Shown here: piece by piece, positions 37,501 through 52,500 of the stretch
How the letters are laid out: every line of letters starts with the position of its first letter
Position numbering within the stretch: position 1 is the first letter of the stretch
Source: Lineus longissimus
Taxonomy: Eukaryota > Nemertea > Pilidiophora > Heteronemertea > Lineidae
Length of the DNA: 64,000 bases
Assembly (NCBI RefSeq): GCF_910592395.1
Contig: NC_088310.1
Location: 7,073,501 to 7,137,500, forward strand
Reading direction: 5' to 3'
The notes under the pieces: model-generated
The model's database searches: none
Seen by the model: only the letters and a program-made list of their open reading frames with translations
What the model was told of the DNA's origin: nothing
Made by a program: the position numbers and the translations under genes

Positions 37501-40500
37501 AATAAAATAATTATTCATGGCCATTTTATTTCACATTTTAATGAAATAGCAACACAAGCATACCGGTGGAATTGGTCACAACTCCCCGAATTCTCAACAG
37601 CACTCAAAATGGGGATTTTTCCTGAATGGTGAATCTCCACTACATCTTAGCTGTCACCATCCATAGTATCATTTTCCACTATTTTGTGGTTGCGGCCCTC
37701 TCAAGTGGCTTTGAGTGCTCTTGAAAATTAGAGGGGTCATGTTTTCCCTCACTGTTGGCTTTTGTGGACGAGAAATCTAGTAGTCGCATTCCTGCAATGA
37801 TGCCAGTTGACCATTTCAAATGGTCCTTCAAATGCTTGTAATTTTTCACTTTGACACTCTTGGTCCTAATTTCAGAATTATTGAATTTGAAATTTGGATA
37901 CTTATAGAACTGATATATAGCTATTGACCAAGATAAAAACAGTTGTCACTAATAGAACTGCAGATGGCCAAATTCTGACCTCACTGACCAAGATAACAAC
38001 AGTTGTCACTAATAGAACTGACAGCCAAACTCTGACCTCACTGACCAAGATAACAACAGCTGTCACTAATAGAACTGTTGACCAAACTCTGACCTCACTG
38101 ACCAAGATAACAACAGCTGTCACTAATAGAACTGTTGACCAAACTCTGACCCCACTGACCAAGATAACAACAGCTATCACTAATAGAACTGACAGCCAAA
38201 CTCTGACCTCACTGACCAAGATAATAACAGGTGTCACTAATAGAACTGAGAGCCAAACTCTGACCTTACTGACCAAGATAACAACAGCTGTCACTAATAG
38301 AACTGTTGACCAAACTCTGACCTCACTGACCAAGATAACAACAGCTGTCACTAATAGAACTGTTGACCAAACTCTGACCCCACTGACCAAGATAATAACA
38401 GCTGTCACTAATAGAACTGACAGCCAAACTTTGACCTCACTGACCCAAAGATAACAACAGCTGTTACTAATAGAACTGACAGCCAAACTCTGATTGAACT
38501 GACCAATAGCTGTCACTTCTACAACTGACAGCTAAACTCAGACACTTATAGATCTCTGCAACAGTGGTGCCCTCATGCACCGCTGGCCTCTGTAAACTCG
38601 CTCTAGTTATGGGCAATTTGAGGTAAAGAGCTTCTCAGACTGAGGATCACTCGCGCTTGCAAGACCAGACTAGGGTTTGAACCCATGACCCTTTGTTTGA
38701 GAGTTTACACCACCGCTGCGCACCTTGATAAAGAAGAAGATACAGGCAACTCAATACAACAGTCTTCTTCCAAGTAGACCTTAAAAATTCCTCTGACTTT
38801 ACTCATTAGAGACTTGGTTGCTCTTGCGACATGGTATGTAATGAGGGGGATGGGGAGAAATTGAATTATAAACCTCTTCATTATGGATCCCTGGCGTTAA
38901 TTTGATTACAAATGGTAAAATTCTACATAATAGCACTGGCAATAAAATGCATTTAACATTACATGCATTGAGAAAACAGCCACTTATGAATAGCTAAGAC
39001 AGAGTCATTTTGGACTTCAATGGATGTAAGGTATACTGGGTGTTTCAAAAAAAACTTTACACTTCTAGCTGATATTTTTTACATCAAAGGTATCAAATCT
39101 GGCATAGTATTCTAGTGTAACAGACATCAGAAAACATTCTTGTCTTTTATATAATGGACAATCATTTCATACACACAGGATATTTCCGGACTTGATCAAT
39201 GCCAATTATGCAATCATTTTGCTCCAGAAATGTTGATGATGTCGGCTCCTATACTACATGTAGGTTTGATAATAATTGCACTTCAGCATATATGTGTGTG
39301 TATAATATATACGTGTATAACTGCATTTCTATTTTCCTGATCCACTATTTGATAAACACTGCATACCCTTTAACACAATGGCATTCAGTACCCTTTAACA
39401 CAATGGCATTCAGTACCCTTTAACACAATGGCATTCAATACCCTTTAACACAATGGCATTCAGTACCCTTTAACACAATGGCATTCAGTACCCTTTAACA
39501 CAATGGCATTCAATACCCTTTAACACAATGGCATTCAGTACCCTTTAACACAATGGCATTCAATACCCTTTAACACAATGGCATTCAGTACCCTTTAACA
39601 CAATGGCATTCAGTAAACAACAACTTTCTTGACAGGAGCGATGCTGATTAAGTCAACCCAATTGACCGCAGATTTTCTTCAGATGCACGTGTCCTTCCCG
39701 AGGAATTCAATTAAACTTTAATCAGACCTTCTTGTGGGTGGGAGACAGAACTGCAGCAATTTGCATCCGTGTGATGGATAGATGGTCTTCTTTATGCGCA
39801 TCAAGACAGTGTTCGATGCGAGTTTTCTCGAGGAAAAACTTCAAACTTGTAATCATACTGAGTCTTTGGTAGCTAGTAATTAAAACATTTACGGAAATAA
39901 ACTTTTTCGATGAAATTTCCATTAGATTAAACACGAGTAAGAAATTAGTACTTGCAGGATTGGCTTCATTCATTTATCACAAGAAAGAGTTTGAAGTGAT
40001 ATTCCAGAAAAATCTTTCGGGAGAAAAACAAGTTTGTCAAATTCATTGCTTCAGACTATCTAATTTATGACTGAGAGGGTTAATGGTGCTCATGAGAGGC
40101 TTATTTTGGCCATTCACCAAATTCGTTACCAACGGAAGTTTCACTCAACTGGTCATGGGATATTCCAGATTTTGTGACCAAGTAAAATGACGACAAATTT
40201 CCTGTACCGTGTTATTAACGGGTGTCAGACTACCAGGAAATGACGCCTTGTGTTTGATTTTGGCGCGCTTTTCTTCCTTTGTCTTGAGAACAGTGCTGTT
40301 TTGAGTACTTTTAACCAGTATGTTATGACCCTTTTTGAACCGCAGTAATTTCTACAACAAACTTCTTCTAAAAAGCTTCTCGTGATTTCTGAAAAATCTT
40401 TGAAATTGGCCTTGAAATTTCTAGATTACGAAATGATCTTTGAATTCTGTGAAATTTTGAGAAGTGATGGTCCTGTTCCCCATCATACTCTGAATTATGG

Positions 40501-43500
40501 ACCCCTGCACTTTACAACACCGAAAAGAAATGCGCATCTATTTCTACTGAGGCTAGAAGCGGCAGGACCAGAGTTGTTATGCTGAGGTGTTGCCTTGGAT
40601 TGCTAATCAGGCTAGCGTACGCATGTGAATCACGCGTCGAGAGAAACATTGTGTGCGGTCACTACCGCTAAGGGTAGCAATAGCTAACTACAAATTGAAT
40701 TAATTCCCTGTATCATCAGATGGAGGGAAACTAGATTTGACAATCAGCAAGCACAAATTAAATTGCGCGCAGCAAGAGTTGCGGTTGTAAGAAGGTGAAT
40801 CGTGTGCATGCGAGGCGTCCATTTGCCTGTTATTTTCGCACTGATTTATCATTAATTGATAAATGCAAATGCAAAATGAATTAGCCAATGAAAACTCTTT
40901 CTGTGTTACCCTAAAACACCATGTCTTCATGTGCTAATGAATTTACTGCAAGTTTGGCATTGCAAAAGATACTCTTTTTCCACCGATCTGAGATGTTTCT
41001 GAATATTCAAGTTAGGCCCAAAAATGTGTACACATGGTCGTTCCATATGCCATTTAACATGTTTTTTTTGTGTTGCCAACCCATAAACTGAGCGTCCAAA
41101 ACATTATTTTTTTCCTGTTGGGATTTTTGGAGGTAAGGCTAATCCGAACACCTAAGTCTTGCTTTACTAGCTAGAGGCATAGATAGGTCAGGAAATAACA
41201 CAGAATACGCCAAAGTTAATATCCAGTGTTTGGCTGTATCTGCTATCTGAAACTGTTTTTGCATGCATCCCAAATTTTAGCATCCATGACTCCCATCACT
41301 GTACTGAGCTGTTCTACATCAGTGTCCAACAACTGGCTTCAAAGCTATAATGCTAGTGCATATTTCAAAACATTTCATCAACAGGAAAACGGGTAGTTCA
41401 CCAGGAGCCGTTTAATGACATTTCTATGAGATCTTCCATTTAGTCCCGCAATTGCTGCAATCGTTGCTACTTTCATAGATTATATAATTCATTTCCTCTA
41501 TTGGGAAGAATCAGCCTAGAGGGAGATTATCACCTCAGGAACACTTTAGGTCATCGTTGGTGTTACTACCCCACGGCAGTGATAAGTCTTTTGAAATCAA
41601 CAAAGAGGACGAAAGTCACTGAGACAAAAGTTATAAAATCGTTGACCAGAATCGCAATTTAGGTTGCAGCTCATTGTTAAAGAAGTCAAGCGCCTTATGG
41701 TTAAGACCATTGAACTTGAAGCTTGAATGGGCAGAGAGAGAGTTTGTTTTTGTTCTTGGACATCATATGGTTTACAGGGTGATGCTGACTTTTCCTCCTT
41801 TTAGGGAGAAGGAGACTCAAGGACTGACGCACGATAAACTGTCGTGGTTTTGTCACCTTTTCTTACTTTTAAATGAATTGCGTTGATGATTCTTGCTAGG
41901 CAAATATCTCGTGAGGTTTTTCCGTGCATAAATTTTGACTACAAAAGTCTAGCTGCAAAAGCTAAATGCTCATGCCAACACCCACAGCCATCTTCACTAC
42001 CAAAACATAACGATACATTTCCAAGCTGACTTCTTCCTCTTCAGTGTTTTAAATTTTACGGTGCATGGTATAGTTACTGTGACATTTTCGGTAACGGAAT
42101 ATGGAGCACAAGAGTTTTGTAGTTATAGTTGTGCTCTGTGTCATTTGGCTAGTATAATTCATCTATGTTCTTCACCTGGGGTTCTTCAGGAGCAAGGCCT
42201 TAAGCAGAATCTCACTCATTCCTGTAAATCTTAAATTCCTTGATGTTCTTCATCAAGGATCAGGCCTGACGCAAAATCTTGCTTATTCGTGTGAATCTTC
42301 TTCTATTTCCAGAGAGACTGCCCTCATAAATGTGAAGTATTCACTGGCGACAAGTGGCTACAAGAATGTGTGAGTTTCTTTAAGGGACACTATAGGGTGG
42401 AGCTTGAGGGTCAAATTGGTATAGTCTTTAGGTGACTGGAATGCACAGTTGGGGGATTAAGTTGTAAACTTAAAATGTCCCAGTGGAAGTGTAGTTTGTT
42501 AGCATCTGCCTGAAGTAAATACAGGTTACAAAATGAATAGAGTTTTGATAAAATTGCAAACGCAAGTATGGCCTACTCAAGTTTCTGAGAATAAACTGTA
42601 ATTTTGTTGTACTGAGGATCGATTGAGTATAGGCCAGACCTATGCTGTTCTTTGGGTCAAGGCCAAAACAAGAAAAACCTGTATTCAAGTATGTGTCGGC
42701 GCTAATTGCTTGTTAATTACATTTCTAGGGAAAATCAGCCGAGTGTGTGTCCACATGCAACCATCTGACAAATGCTACCGGTAAGTTGTTCTCCTCAAAG
42801 ATACAAGTTGCTGGTGCTAATGTGCTGACATAGCGAATCATTTCTCACAATAGCTTTGGTTATGCAGTATACTCCTGATGCAGTCACGAGTATGGGAGGT
42901 TTTCCTACTGTGAATTCTACCTGCAGTCTCCCGCATTGCAGTATAGGAGTTTTTCCAGTAACCGTGTATTTTGCAAACAGCCTAAACGCATAAAGGACTT
43001 AGGCAATTTTATCCAAGATCATTTTATGGCAGAGTGACAACAGCCATGTGGATACTCTCTCAGGCATTTTGACACGGTGTGATAAGGCAATACCACTAAG
43101 AGGTGGATAGGGAAAATAATGCTTCATTACCAATCACTTATGATATCTATTACTCTAATCATTGTTCAAACAAAAGAAATTAAATATCATGACAATTCTG
43201 CCCATTCGCGCTCTTTTCAAACAATGGGTCACAGTTTCTGGATGACAACAGTTTGTGAACACTTCAGGATGACTCCTCCAGTGCAAGTTTTACAGTGCAT
43301 AAGTAATGTATTTTGGACGGCTGCAGCCCTAAGGACATAAGCTGCAAAATGAGACATGATAATATGAGAAAAACGCTGCAATTCGCTTAGTTACACAAAT
43401 GCGCGGAGCACCAAAAAAAGGGTTCAGTCCTCAGAAGTTTCATAATCAACAGGCAATTCCAACAAACGCACTTCGCTCAGCAATTCAAATCCTTCGGAAA

Positions 43501-46500
43501 CACTTCAACATTCAAACTCCTGCTCTTTCAAAATGTATGTCACCTCGTGGCACGATTATTAATGCTGTTAGACAATATCGTGATGTTCACAGAGAGTTAA
43601 TTTCCTGTTTTCGGTTGGTCTTTGAACTTGTCGAGGAGGGCTGAAGTGATGGTGTGGCACACGGCGTTATTCTTCAACGCCTCGTGACTCACCTATTGTC
43701 AGCTGTCTGTTCTGTTATGATCGCTGTTGGAGGAACTCTCATCTATATCTAACCGCATCCTGAAGTTATCCTGAGCCTCTTCAAAGCAGATGTTCCAAAT
43801 TCATGCCTGTTGCAACAATATTAAATATATTTCCATGTAAATTGTGCTTTTTTAAAACTTCTTTCCTCGAGTTGGAAACAGCACAATCAGAAGCCTGAGT
43901 TTTGTGACCTGTTCAAAAAAATTTTAATCTAAAAGTAAGATTAAAATTGTTGCAGTCTGATTTATTGGGCAACAATGACTGAATATCCTGCGACGGCATT
44001 TCTGGAAAAGCATAGCAAGCAGAATAAGAAGGCCTTTTTTCATCTGTCATGTTATTTCAACATGTCCTCCAGATGATCTGTCCTTTCTCCCTAATCAGCT
44101 CCTGTATCCACCCCTGCAAGGAGACTGCATAATCGTATCCTGGACATTTTTAAAACAACATTGAAATTTGCAATGCTTGTTTGTTTCTGTTATCAATATG
44201 CCAATTGTTGAAAACAAATCAACAAGCGTCACCTACGTGTTTGACTGGATCACTTCAGCCTACCCCTAGTTTAAAAACCATACTAAGAATCTGAGGTTTG
44301 CCATGTGCTGCAATGTGTCTGAAGGGTAGCCATTTGAAATATCGAGAGGTGGAGTGTATTGAAAACACTTAGTTATACAATGATGAAAGGTATTAGGCAT
44401 TGTGTGGTCCTCTTTGTCACAGGATGCTCTCACCTGTCCCTCGTGGACACAGACTGTTGGAAAGTTATACTCATGGAGCTATGCCTTGTGTCTGAAAATG
44501 TCAAGAACCGTTTTAACTTAAAATGAGAGCCATCTCCCAAATTTCCTGTCTAAAGTGCTAAAAATGGTACGGCGGCACACAACTTCAATCCTTTGTGGTT
44601 AACCACATGCGTAAGTTGCAAAATCGTTCTTCTTTCAAAGCCACAAAGTACTCTACTCTTGTAGTAAATTGTTGTAGTATTCCAAAAAACTTATCAAGGC
44701 TGTGAAAGTAAATTGCAACGTAAAATAATTTGAACAGCTAATTTCTTTGATTCGATTACGGAAAACTGAACATGGCAATAATGAGAATCCATGCAAAAGA
44801 CGTTTGTTCTCAATGGAAAGTGACGAATCACTTTCTGTCATATCTTTTTTACGATTCCCTGATGTGTTGTGGACTAATGGATTGCGAGATTTTTACACTT
44901 CCTGCTGTACACTTTAATGCATTATCCTCAGTGTCTTGTGAAGATGATAGAGCAGCATGAGGAACAGTCAAAATTCTGAGTGTTTCCTTCTTATTAATTC
45001 TTTGTGGGGAATTAGGCCAGTAAGGGTCTTTCAGTTATCAAATATCAATAACAGTCACAGTTCTGTTCAGTCAATCAATCTAGACTAAGGATATCCTCGG
45101 GACTGACAAGTGCTGTCCCTAATAGAGAGGTACTTGATAGAGAGGAGTCCACTAAGGGAGGTTTCACTGTATGTGATAATCTGAAGTTTACTGGTAAAAA
45201 GATTAGCTCGATATGAAGCATTATAGTACGATACAATGCAAGTTTGGTATTTGCACTGTCTACACAACATGTTTGATATATACTAAGCACTGCGCTGAGT
45301 GCGCATTTACACAAGAAATTTAAAATTCTAGTTAAAATTTTCAACTTTTTGAACTAACAGAGTCTTCTCTGGGATGGTCATAAGTCCAAGGTGTAAAGGG
45401 TTAAAGTACAGTAGCCTTCTCTCTGGTGCGATAAATGAGGGATTGGTATGGACAGTTAATTAACCAGTTAACGTAATGTCCGTCATTAAATGCAGCATAG
45501 TATCCCTGTGCTCTACGCTGTGCTCATTGATTTTGAAAATTGAATTACGGTAATCTATTTCATTGTTACTTGGATGACGGTTTCTTTTAGACAGAGGGAG
45601 AGAGGAGTGGTTCAGTGGTATCTTTTGGTAGCAAGAAAATTTGGCACTGCTCTCCTGGACGCACCTTAAAAATTGCACTGTCAGATTTACAGTAGTTTCA
45701 TGATGAAAAGAATATCAGTGCGATATTCGTCCACCGAATCTGAGTCACTATACATAACCACTTGTTGTGTGAATCTTGATACCTTTGAGGATGGAATGAT
45801 CTTCTGTTAGTTCCCAATTCAACAAAGGACACATGTCTGACATATAGTAACAAAGGCTTGAAGTGGCCCAATTAGGTCAACATGCAGCTCACCGAAGGTC
45901 GAGTATACTCTTCTTTCATTTATACAAGGTCAATGGCAAGTGTGCACTCCTTACTCTACCATTGTCAGGAGTGTTTGGCCAGAAACTTACCTTATAAAAT
46001 TAAAAGTGAAAACACAGTATTAGTATAAACCATTGTTCAAATTCAAGACTCCAACTCAACTTGGCGTATTTCTCTGTGCATTTCAGGCATACCGCGATTA
46101 AACAATGCACTATCTTCAGCCAATTTCTGTCAACATTTCTTTCTCTCTGATAAAGGCAAGACATTTGAAACCCTGATATTGATTGAAATATAACCTTAAT
46201 TGATGACGCCCCCAGGAAACATATTTCCTGCTGCATGGGTGCTCATGAATAATGCCCCAGTCATGTCTTAAGGTCCATAACTTGATATTTCCCTTTGTGA
46301 CAGTGCATTTTAAGACCTGTTCGGTCAAGTTTGAGTGTGAATCTGTAGGGGTTGCTAGGGGCTGGATCGGCCAGACAATTCTTAACCTATAGAGATACAT
46401 GTTTTATCTTTAAAAAAACACTGATATTCATTTTCGATGAATATTTGCATGACAGGAAAGGACACTTTGTGGAACAATTGAGAAGGCTGGCACTCAACCA

Positions 46501-49500
46501 CGAGCTGAAACCCAGTCGCCTAGACAGAACAGATTGGTTTATGAATATTTTATATTCAATTTATGCCAAAAACTTATTCTGCATGTAAGAAAGATGTCTT
46601 ACATAACTTAATATATCTTTACCAGGTAATTTTTCCAGGTAGGTGGTAATTACAGCCTGATTCAATTTGAGTGCATGTCCCTTTGATATTCATAGAATGG
46701 TGTGATAGTCACTTGAGGACATCTGCCAGCAGTGAGCTCATCACCAGGCCAATTACCCACTCTAGTCCAGATGAAAAGAAGATCTCAATAGGCCTGCATT
46801 CGATTGACAAACAGACTTCCTTTAATCAAAAGATAAATCTCTTTTATTAAAGAATGACATGAATTTTTAAACAACTGTTTTTCATCTAAGTAACATGTGG
46901 CAATTAGTTTGACTGATGTTCATAATTTATGAGTCACTTTGCTCACAAATGAGAGTAGTGGCATCTGGTGAAAAAATTACAAACTAGACAACAGCTGTAT
47001 CATCTCAAATCGTCCGTTTATTGTAAGAAATCAAATGATATTTTTCTATAACACCATATCAGCACCAAGGGTCTCATCCCCTCCCCTCAAAAGAAAGTTG
47101 TGCCACTAACATTTGAATTTCCTTCCCTATACTCTCTGTTGGCTAATGATTACGCTTATTAATATCTTAATGAATTGCCTTTTAGCAAGAATTGATAAAG
47201 ACTAGTCTTTATTAATTCTTGAATTTGTGTGGTAATACCAATCTCAGGTGCCTGGGCATGCGATTGATCATTTTACGCCATTATATTGACTTGAGGTAAT
47301 AGTTCCTAATTACTGATTACATGTATCTTGCTTACTGGATACATTTCAGTCATATTAGTATATTGCATCAGTAATGGCATCAATGGCCTCTGAATTCAAT
47401 GCCACATGGCAGAGGTACCCTGCTAATGATGTTAAGTGAAAATATTTATTTTATTGGGGCTGAAATAAGAAGTACAGTGCAACCTCCCTTAGCAGACACC
47501 TCTCTATTAAGGACAACCTCTCTATTAAGGACACTAGTTTTGGTCTCAAATTGGTAGTTTCCTTTCAATTTGACCTCTCTAATCAGGACACCTCTCTATA
47601 AAGGATAGCACTTGTCAGTCCCGAGGGTGTCCTTAATAGAGAGGTTCTACTGTAGTTAGGTGCAGAACCAAGGAGGCACCTGATGCACCAGACGCACACC
47701 CCTCTCCCTGATTTATGAAAAATCTTTGAATTAGACTGAAATTTTGGAATGCACCAGGAATTTGGATAAGAAATGCAATGCACGCCCCTCTTGTTCTTCC
47801 TGGATCAGCCGCTGGTAGTTCTAAGCCTCTCGCGGAGAGGGCCATGAAGATTTGTTGCTCTGGAACGAAAACGTCAAGGGGTGCACACCTCATGTAGTTC
47901 CACCCCATAAAGGTGCAAGCCTCAAGCCTCAAGTCTCATGCGCCACTCCTAAACCTGCCACTGCCCCGTACTACAAAAGCAGAAGTTAACCGCAAAGATT
48001 TTACGCCAATGTTGCAATAAATAACCATCGCCCCTTTGTACTGTTAATTGGTTGGAGCGAAATCCATCGATTTACCTCTTCACGGGCTCGTTAAGTTAAT
48101 TAGTCAGGCTAGGTGATTATATACTACGTTATATCATCATGAACTATCCTATTCTGAAGAACAAATTAAACTCAGGGGGATAAGCCCCTTGGACACAGAC
48201 AATGCTCAGGTTGCTAAGTCTTTTGGAGACATCGTTCTGACGTGATTGTCATTTCTCTTTGATGAGGTAACTCGGGTACGTTGGCTGACATTTCCAAATT
48301 TAGTAAATGCAAAATTGACAAGATTAAGGTAGTGGTGATGAAAGGAGATGAAAGATAGAGATCAAATTATCTGAAACCAACGACGCACCTTGATGACGAT
48401 GAGGACATCATGGCCTGTGACCTAGGGAACGTCAATATACTTTTGAATTCGGCGTTACAAATAGTTCGGGATCTACATAATAGAAAATAAGCGTATATAT
48501 AAGTTTGCAATGTATCTACTTCAAGGTATTGTCCCCGCAGCTCCAACTGCACCCAGGGTCCATCCATCAGGCGTCCACAATGTTGACATATCGTGGAGTG
48601 CGGATGATGCGGACCAGTCCAATAGTTCGTTGATATTTGTGATAGAATTCAGTTCTGGTGCTGGTAGTACGTGGAGCATTCTGGCTAAGGTGAGTGGGTT
48701 TTTAGGTTCTCTAGTTATTGCGGGACGGCACCGAAACCTTGGCAACAACTCCAGAAGAAAATATACTTGATGCTTCTGACAGCCGCAGCCTGTGCCACAT
48801 TCTTGGGGTCAGATGGCATCACACTGGTGCTGACATGCTCTATGTATGGAAGAAGACGGACTCCCAAAGAGGCTACTAAACTGGTGCCTGGAACGAGTTG
48901 GTGGCAAAAGAACAAGGGCAGGACACATGTAAGATGGCTTGATGGCCTCTTCTGTGCCCTGCAAGATGATATTTGGAGGCGTTCCTGTGGCTCTCATGAC
49001 ATGGCCGAACAACCTCAGCTTTTCTTCTAGGCAATTGTTAGGAGGCTGTCATGATGCCCATTGTATTGGACGACGGTGCAGCTCTCTTACTCTCTAACCT
49101 ATCCTAGCTCCCACCCAATGTGTCCCAGTAACATCTTAAAATCTAAGTGTGTTGCCTTGCAATTGTACTTCAGACCTGGCAGCAGCATTATGAAGCCAGC
49201 AATCTTGATGTGTGTCAGAGGTACCACTATAGGATTGCTGCGGTCAATCGATTTGGACAATCAGGCTACTCCCCGGTGGTCAGCAGGACTGACGCTATGC
49301 TTCCTAGGCCCGGACCAATCCATAGCCCCACCTATATCACCGGGCCGTACTACGATGCGATGAACAGAAACGTCGGGCAGGTTGGATACTTCAAGGCTGT
49401 GATCACGTGGAAATCGCCAATAGGTTGGTTGCATTTATTTGATTTGCAAATATTTTTGAAAAGTGTTGAGTCGAGAGCACGTGAGTTAACTAATGGGTCA

Positions 49501-52500
49501 TTATTGGCTCTTTAGACAATATTTGAGTAGTTTGTAATGTAGGAGGAACCCAGCAATTTTTAACTGGCCCTGTGGAAGGTAATGATACATGTATGATTGC
49601 AAGATGTAAAGATGTGATATCTCATTTGCTTTCATCTTTACCACTAGGTTGGAATGATACGACCGAGATATCAAAGTATTCTCAACCAACATCGAGTAAG
49701 ATCTGTAATTCAACAAATCACAACTCGGTGATCGGTATACCATTGCCATTGGTGAACTATCAGGTAAGCTTCTTTATCTTTTGATTTGGAGCAACTGGAT
49801 TTAACTGCGCATTTAGGCTGTTGGCCATATCCACAGAGAATTTTACTCTGCCCCCCAAAATGTTGACAAAAATTAAAAAACCAAGCCTCTTCTTCGACTT
49901 GGCCCATGGCCTAATAGCTACAGCAAACTCAGCATGGAATTATTGGGGCGAACTTGGTCCATGTTGAAGTCTCAATCTGAACATTTTGGATGTCATACCT
50001 GTAATGGTCACATCACTGATTTGTGGCAATTGGCAAGTCTCTTATCTGGATTTTTTTGACCTGGTTTTGAGAGAAACCAAATTCTCCTGCAAAAAGCTCT
50101 CTTATATAAGGTTATGCATTGTATTTCAGTCAGGCAGCAAGAATGTCCTTGAGGTGAAGGTGTTATCTAAAGCATTTGGGTGTCGGTTTGAGTTCAAGGT
50201 GCATGCAGTCACAAGATGCGGGACAAAGGGTCAAGAAGGGTCGTTCATTCTTGACTTATCAGGTGAGGATCCTCTACAGTTATTACAGATGTGTTATTGA
50301 AATATACCTCATGATAGACCAATTAATATTGAGCTGAGAGCTTTTCTACTTTCAAAAACTTCAATTTATTGACTTCCCCACACTCACATTTCCTTGCCAT
50401 CCACGGTCACCCACATTTACACTAAAGGTTTACATTCTGTCCACGTTCTTCTCCAGATTGCAAGTCCATCGACAATTATCATCCATGTCCAACACCAATG
50501 GGATGTACGTATACTTCAATCAAGTTCAAATTTTCAATCAAAAAAAATTTTAACCACAGCGAAGACAGATACACAAATATTGAAAGTACATGTACTAAGT
50601 TTCAGCAAATTTGCATGCATAATTACTGCACTGTAGCATTGTGTATCTCCATTTTCCTGAGCCACAATCAAATACAATGCACATCAATGGCATACCCCTT
50701 TACAGAGATTAAACTGACAGATCGATCTTCTCTCTACATTGATATGAGTTTCCTTCTGGTGCAAAGGGAAAGGAAGGAAAAGTAATCGTAACTTTTCGTT
50801 TAATTTTCGTGTTGTAGCCATTGACCCAGACCCTGTGCGGGGTGTGATGCCAGTTCCCATCAACAATACTCTCGATGTCGAGATATCGTGGACGCCACCC
50901 GTCAATCTTGGGACATCCCGGTTCCTTCTTGAGTATCGCCTGCAGTGGGGATTGGTCAGCCCGATAATCTTTTTACCCGCCCTCAAGTCGGTGGAAAATG
51001 AAACAGTTGTGCCTGCTGTAAGTTGACACTTTTTATCTGTTGATTGTTTAGTCCAATCTTCTTATCCTGCATTTTGTGGTAATGCGAATCACTGCAGTTT
51101 TTAACTAAGAGACAAGTCCTAGTGACTCCATATTTGCCCTTACTGATGAAAAAGAGGTGTAACTGTCCCAAAGTCTCCTTATAAAAAGGTCCAAACTTAA
51201 ATCCGACCAGCAATTTTGGCAAATCACAGCACTTATTCTCCTTGAACTTTCCCCAATCCCTCTCAATTATGTGGGGTCTGCCCCAGAAACCTGGCTGGTT
51301 TTTGGTCTATCCCATCATCCTACAAAAAGACCATTCCCCATATTATTTGAAGGGCTTGAGGCAACCTGTTTCACCCTGCCCCTACTGTGGGAGTGTGGCC
51401 CAGAGCAGCTGATCAGTTGTGTGTTATCATGGATACGTCTAAGAAAATTTCACATATTTTCCAGAATACAACCAAGACTGTGATCACTGTCAACCACGGA
51501 GGCAGGGAATATGGTGTCCGAGTAAGTTATACAGTTATTATCATAAACCTGAAAGTGAATGCAATGAAATCTTTAAAAGATAGTAAAAAGACTTGGACAA
51601 AAGCAGCCAAGTCCCGCATTGCAACTCACAAGATTATGTGGCCCATTATGGCCACTTACTTATTCTGAACTAGACCTAGTATGATGAAGTATGAAAATAC
51701 TCACTCTGGCTACTCTCTTCAAAATTCTGTTATTTTGGCATTTCAGATTATCGCCATAGGAAGCGATTCCAAGCCAGTGAAGTGGGGTTTGCTGGCTATA
51801 AAGACATTTATGGTGCCAGAACCAAGTAAGTGATTTGCCGAGGTCATTTTGATATTGATCCTACTTTTGGGGTTGGAATACCCCTTCGTTACACCATGAT
51901 GAAAAATTGAGTGTCACTTTAGTTTCAGTTTCCCATCACTAGATCACCATACCCTTTCTATTTCAGTTTTCCAGGTGAGGAAAGATGAAGAAGATGAACC
52001 AGTGAAATCGACAACGAAGCTCCCCGCCACGCCGACCCAGCCTCGATTCCTAGTGACCCTGAACACCACAGAGCACTTGTCTCCTTACATATCTGACACA
52101 GATGTGGCTGTGCCAGGCGAGCTGAAAGAGACAGAACCACATCCAAAGTCCGAGGGTAAGAGCCTCTTTCCTGTTTCGCGCCCCTTGTCGTGGTGCTCTG
52201 TTGTGGGGGAACAAAATGGCCAACTCATTTGATGTTACCAACAAGACATTGGTCAAAACTTGCCTGATGTCTCTGAAAAACATGTTGTTTACGTGGGGTG
52301 ATCTTGCTTGTGTTGTAACAAAAAGTGATATTCTGCTACCATATTGCTCCACGAGGACTAAAAAGTTAAATACAGCCAAGAAATTTTAGCAATGCAGACA
52401 GGCTCCTTCAATACTGTCAATGGAAAAGGATGTAATATTTATTTTCTCTGATGGGTCCCCTATAGTTCCCTCAAGTCCTTCTACCTGCATATTTGTCATG

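Larger units (their letters stand above)
31583..42312. other. RTK intron 1 (about 10.7 kb)
   Basis: No other gene recognised. Contains a long hairpin element (33.9 kb), a 57-bp minisatellite (37.9-38.5 kb) and a 25-bp minisatellite (39.4-39.6 kb), listed separately. The rest is AT-rich unique sequence. Confidence 0.6.
42781..48540. other. RTK intron 3 (about 5.8 kb)
   Basis: Holds two pogo-like MITE copies (45.1 and 47.5 kb) and the second ACTAGT palindrome (47.2 kb). An 81-codon ORF at 43399-43644 has no recognisable domain and no splice support. Nothing else supported. Confidence 0.6.

Noticed and set aside
37902-38516. 204- and 176-codon ORFs on opposite strands at 37.9-38.5 kb
   Set aside because: Both are translations of one 57-bp minisatellite; there is no signal, domain or splice context.
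39036-39070. Mariner end (TACTGGGTGTTTCAAAAAAA)
   Set aside because: Only one end is visible; no matching inverted end was found nearby.
43399-43644. 81-codon ORF with RGAPKKGFSPQKF
   Set aside because: Mildly coding-like, but no family recognised, no splice context in the receptor frame, and it lies inside an intron. Too weak to call.
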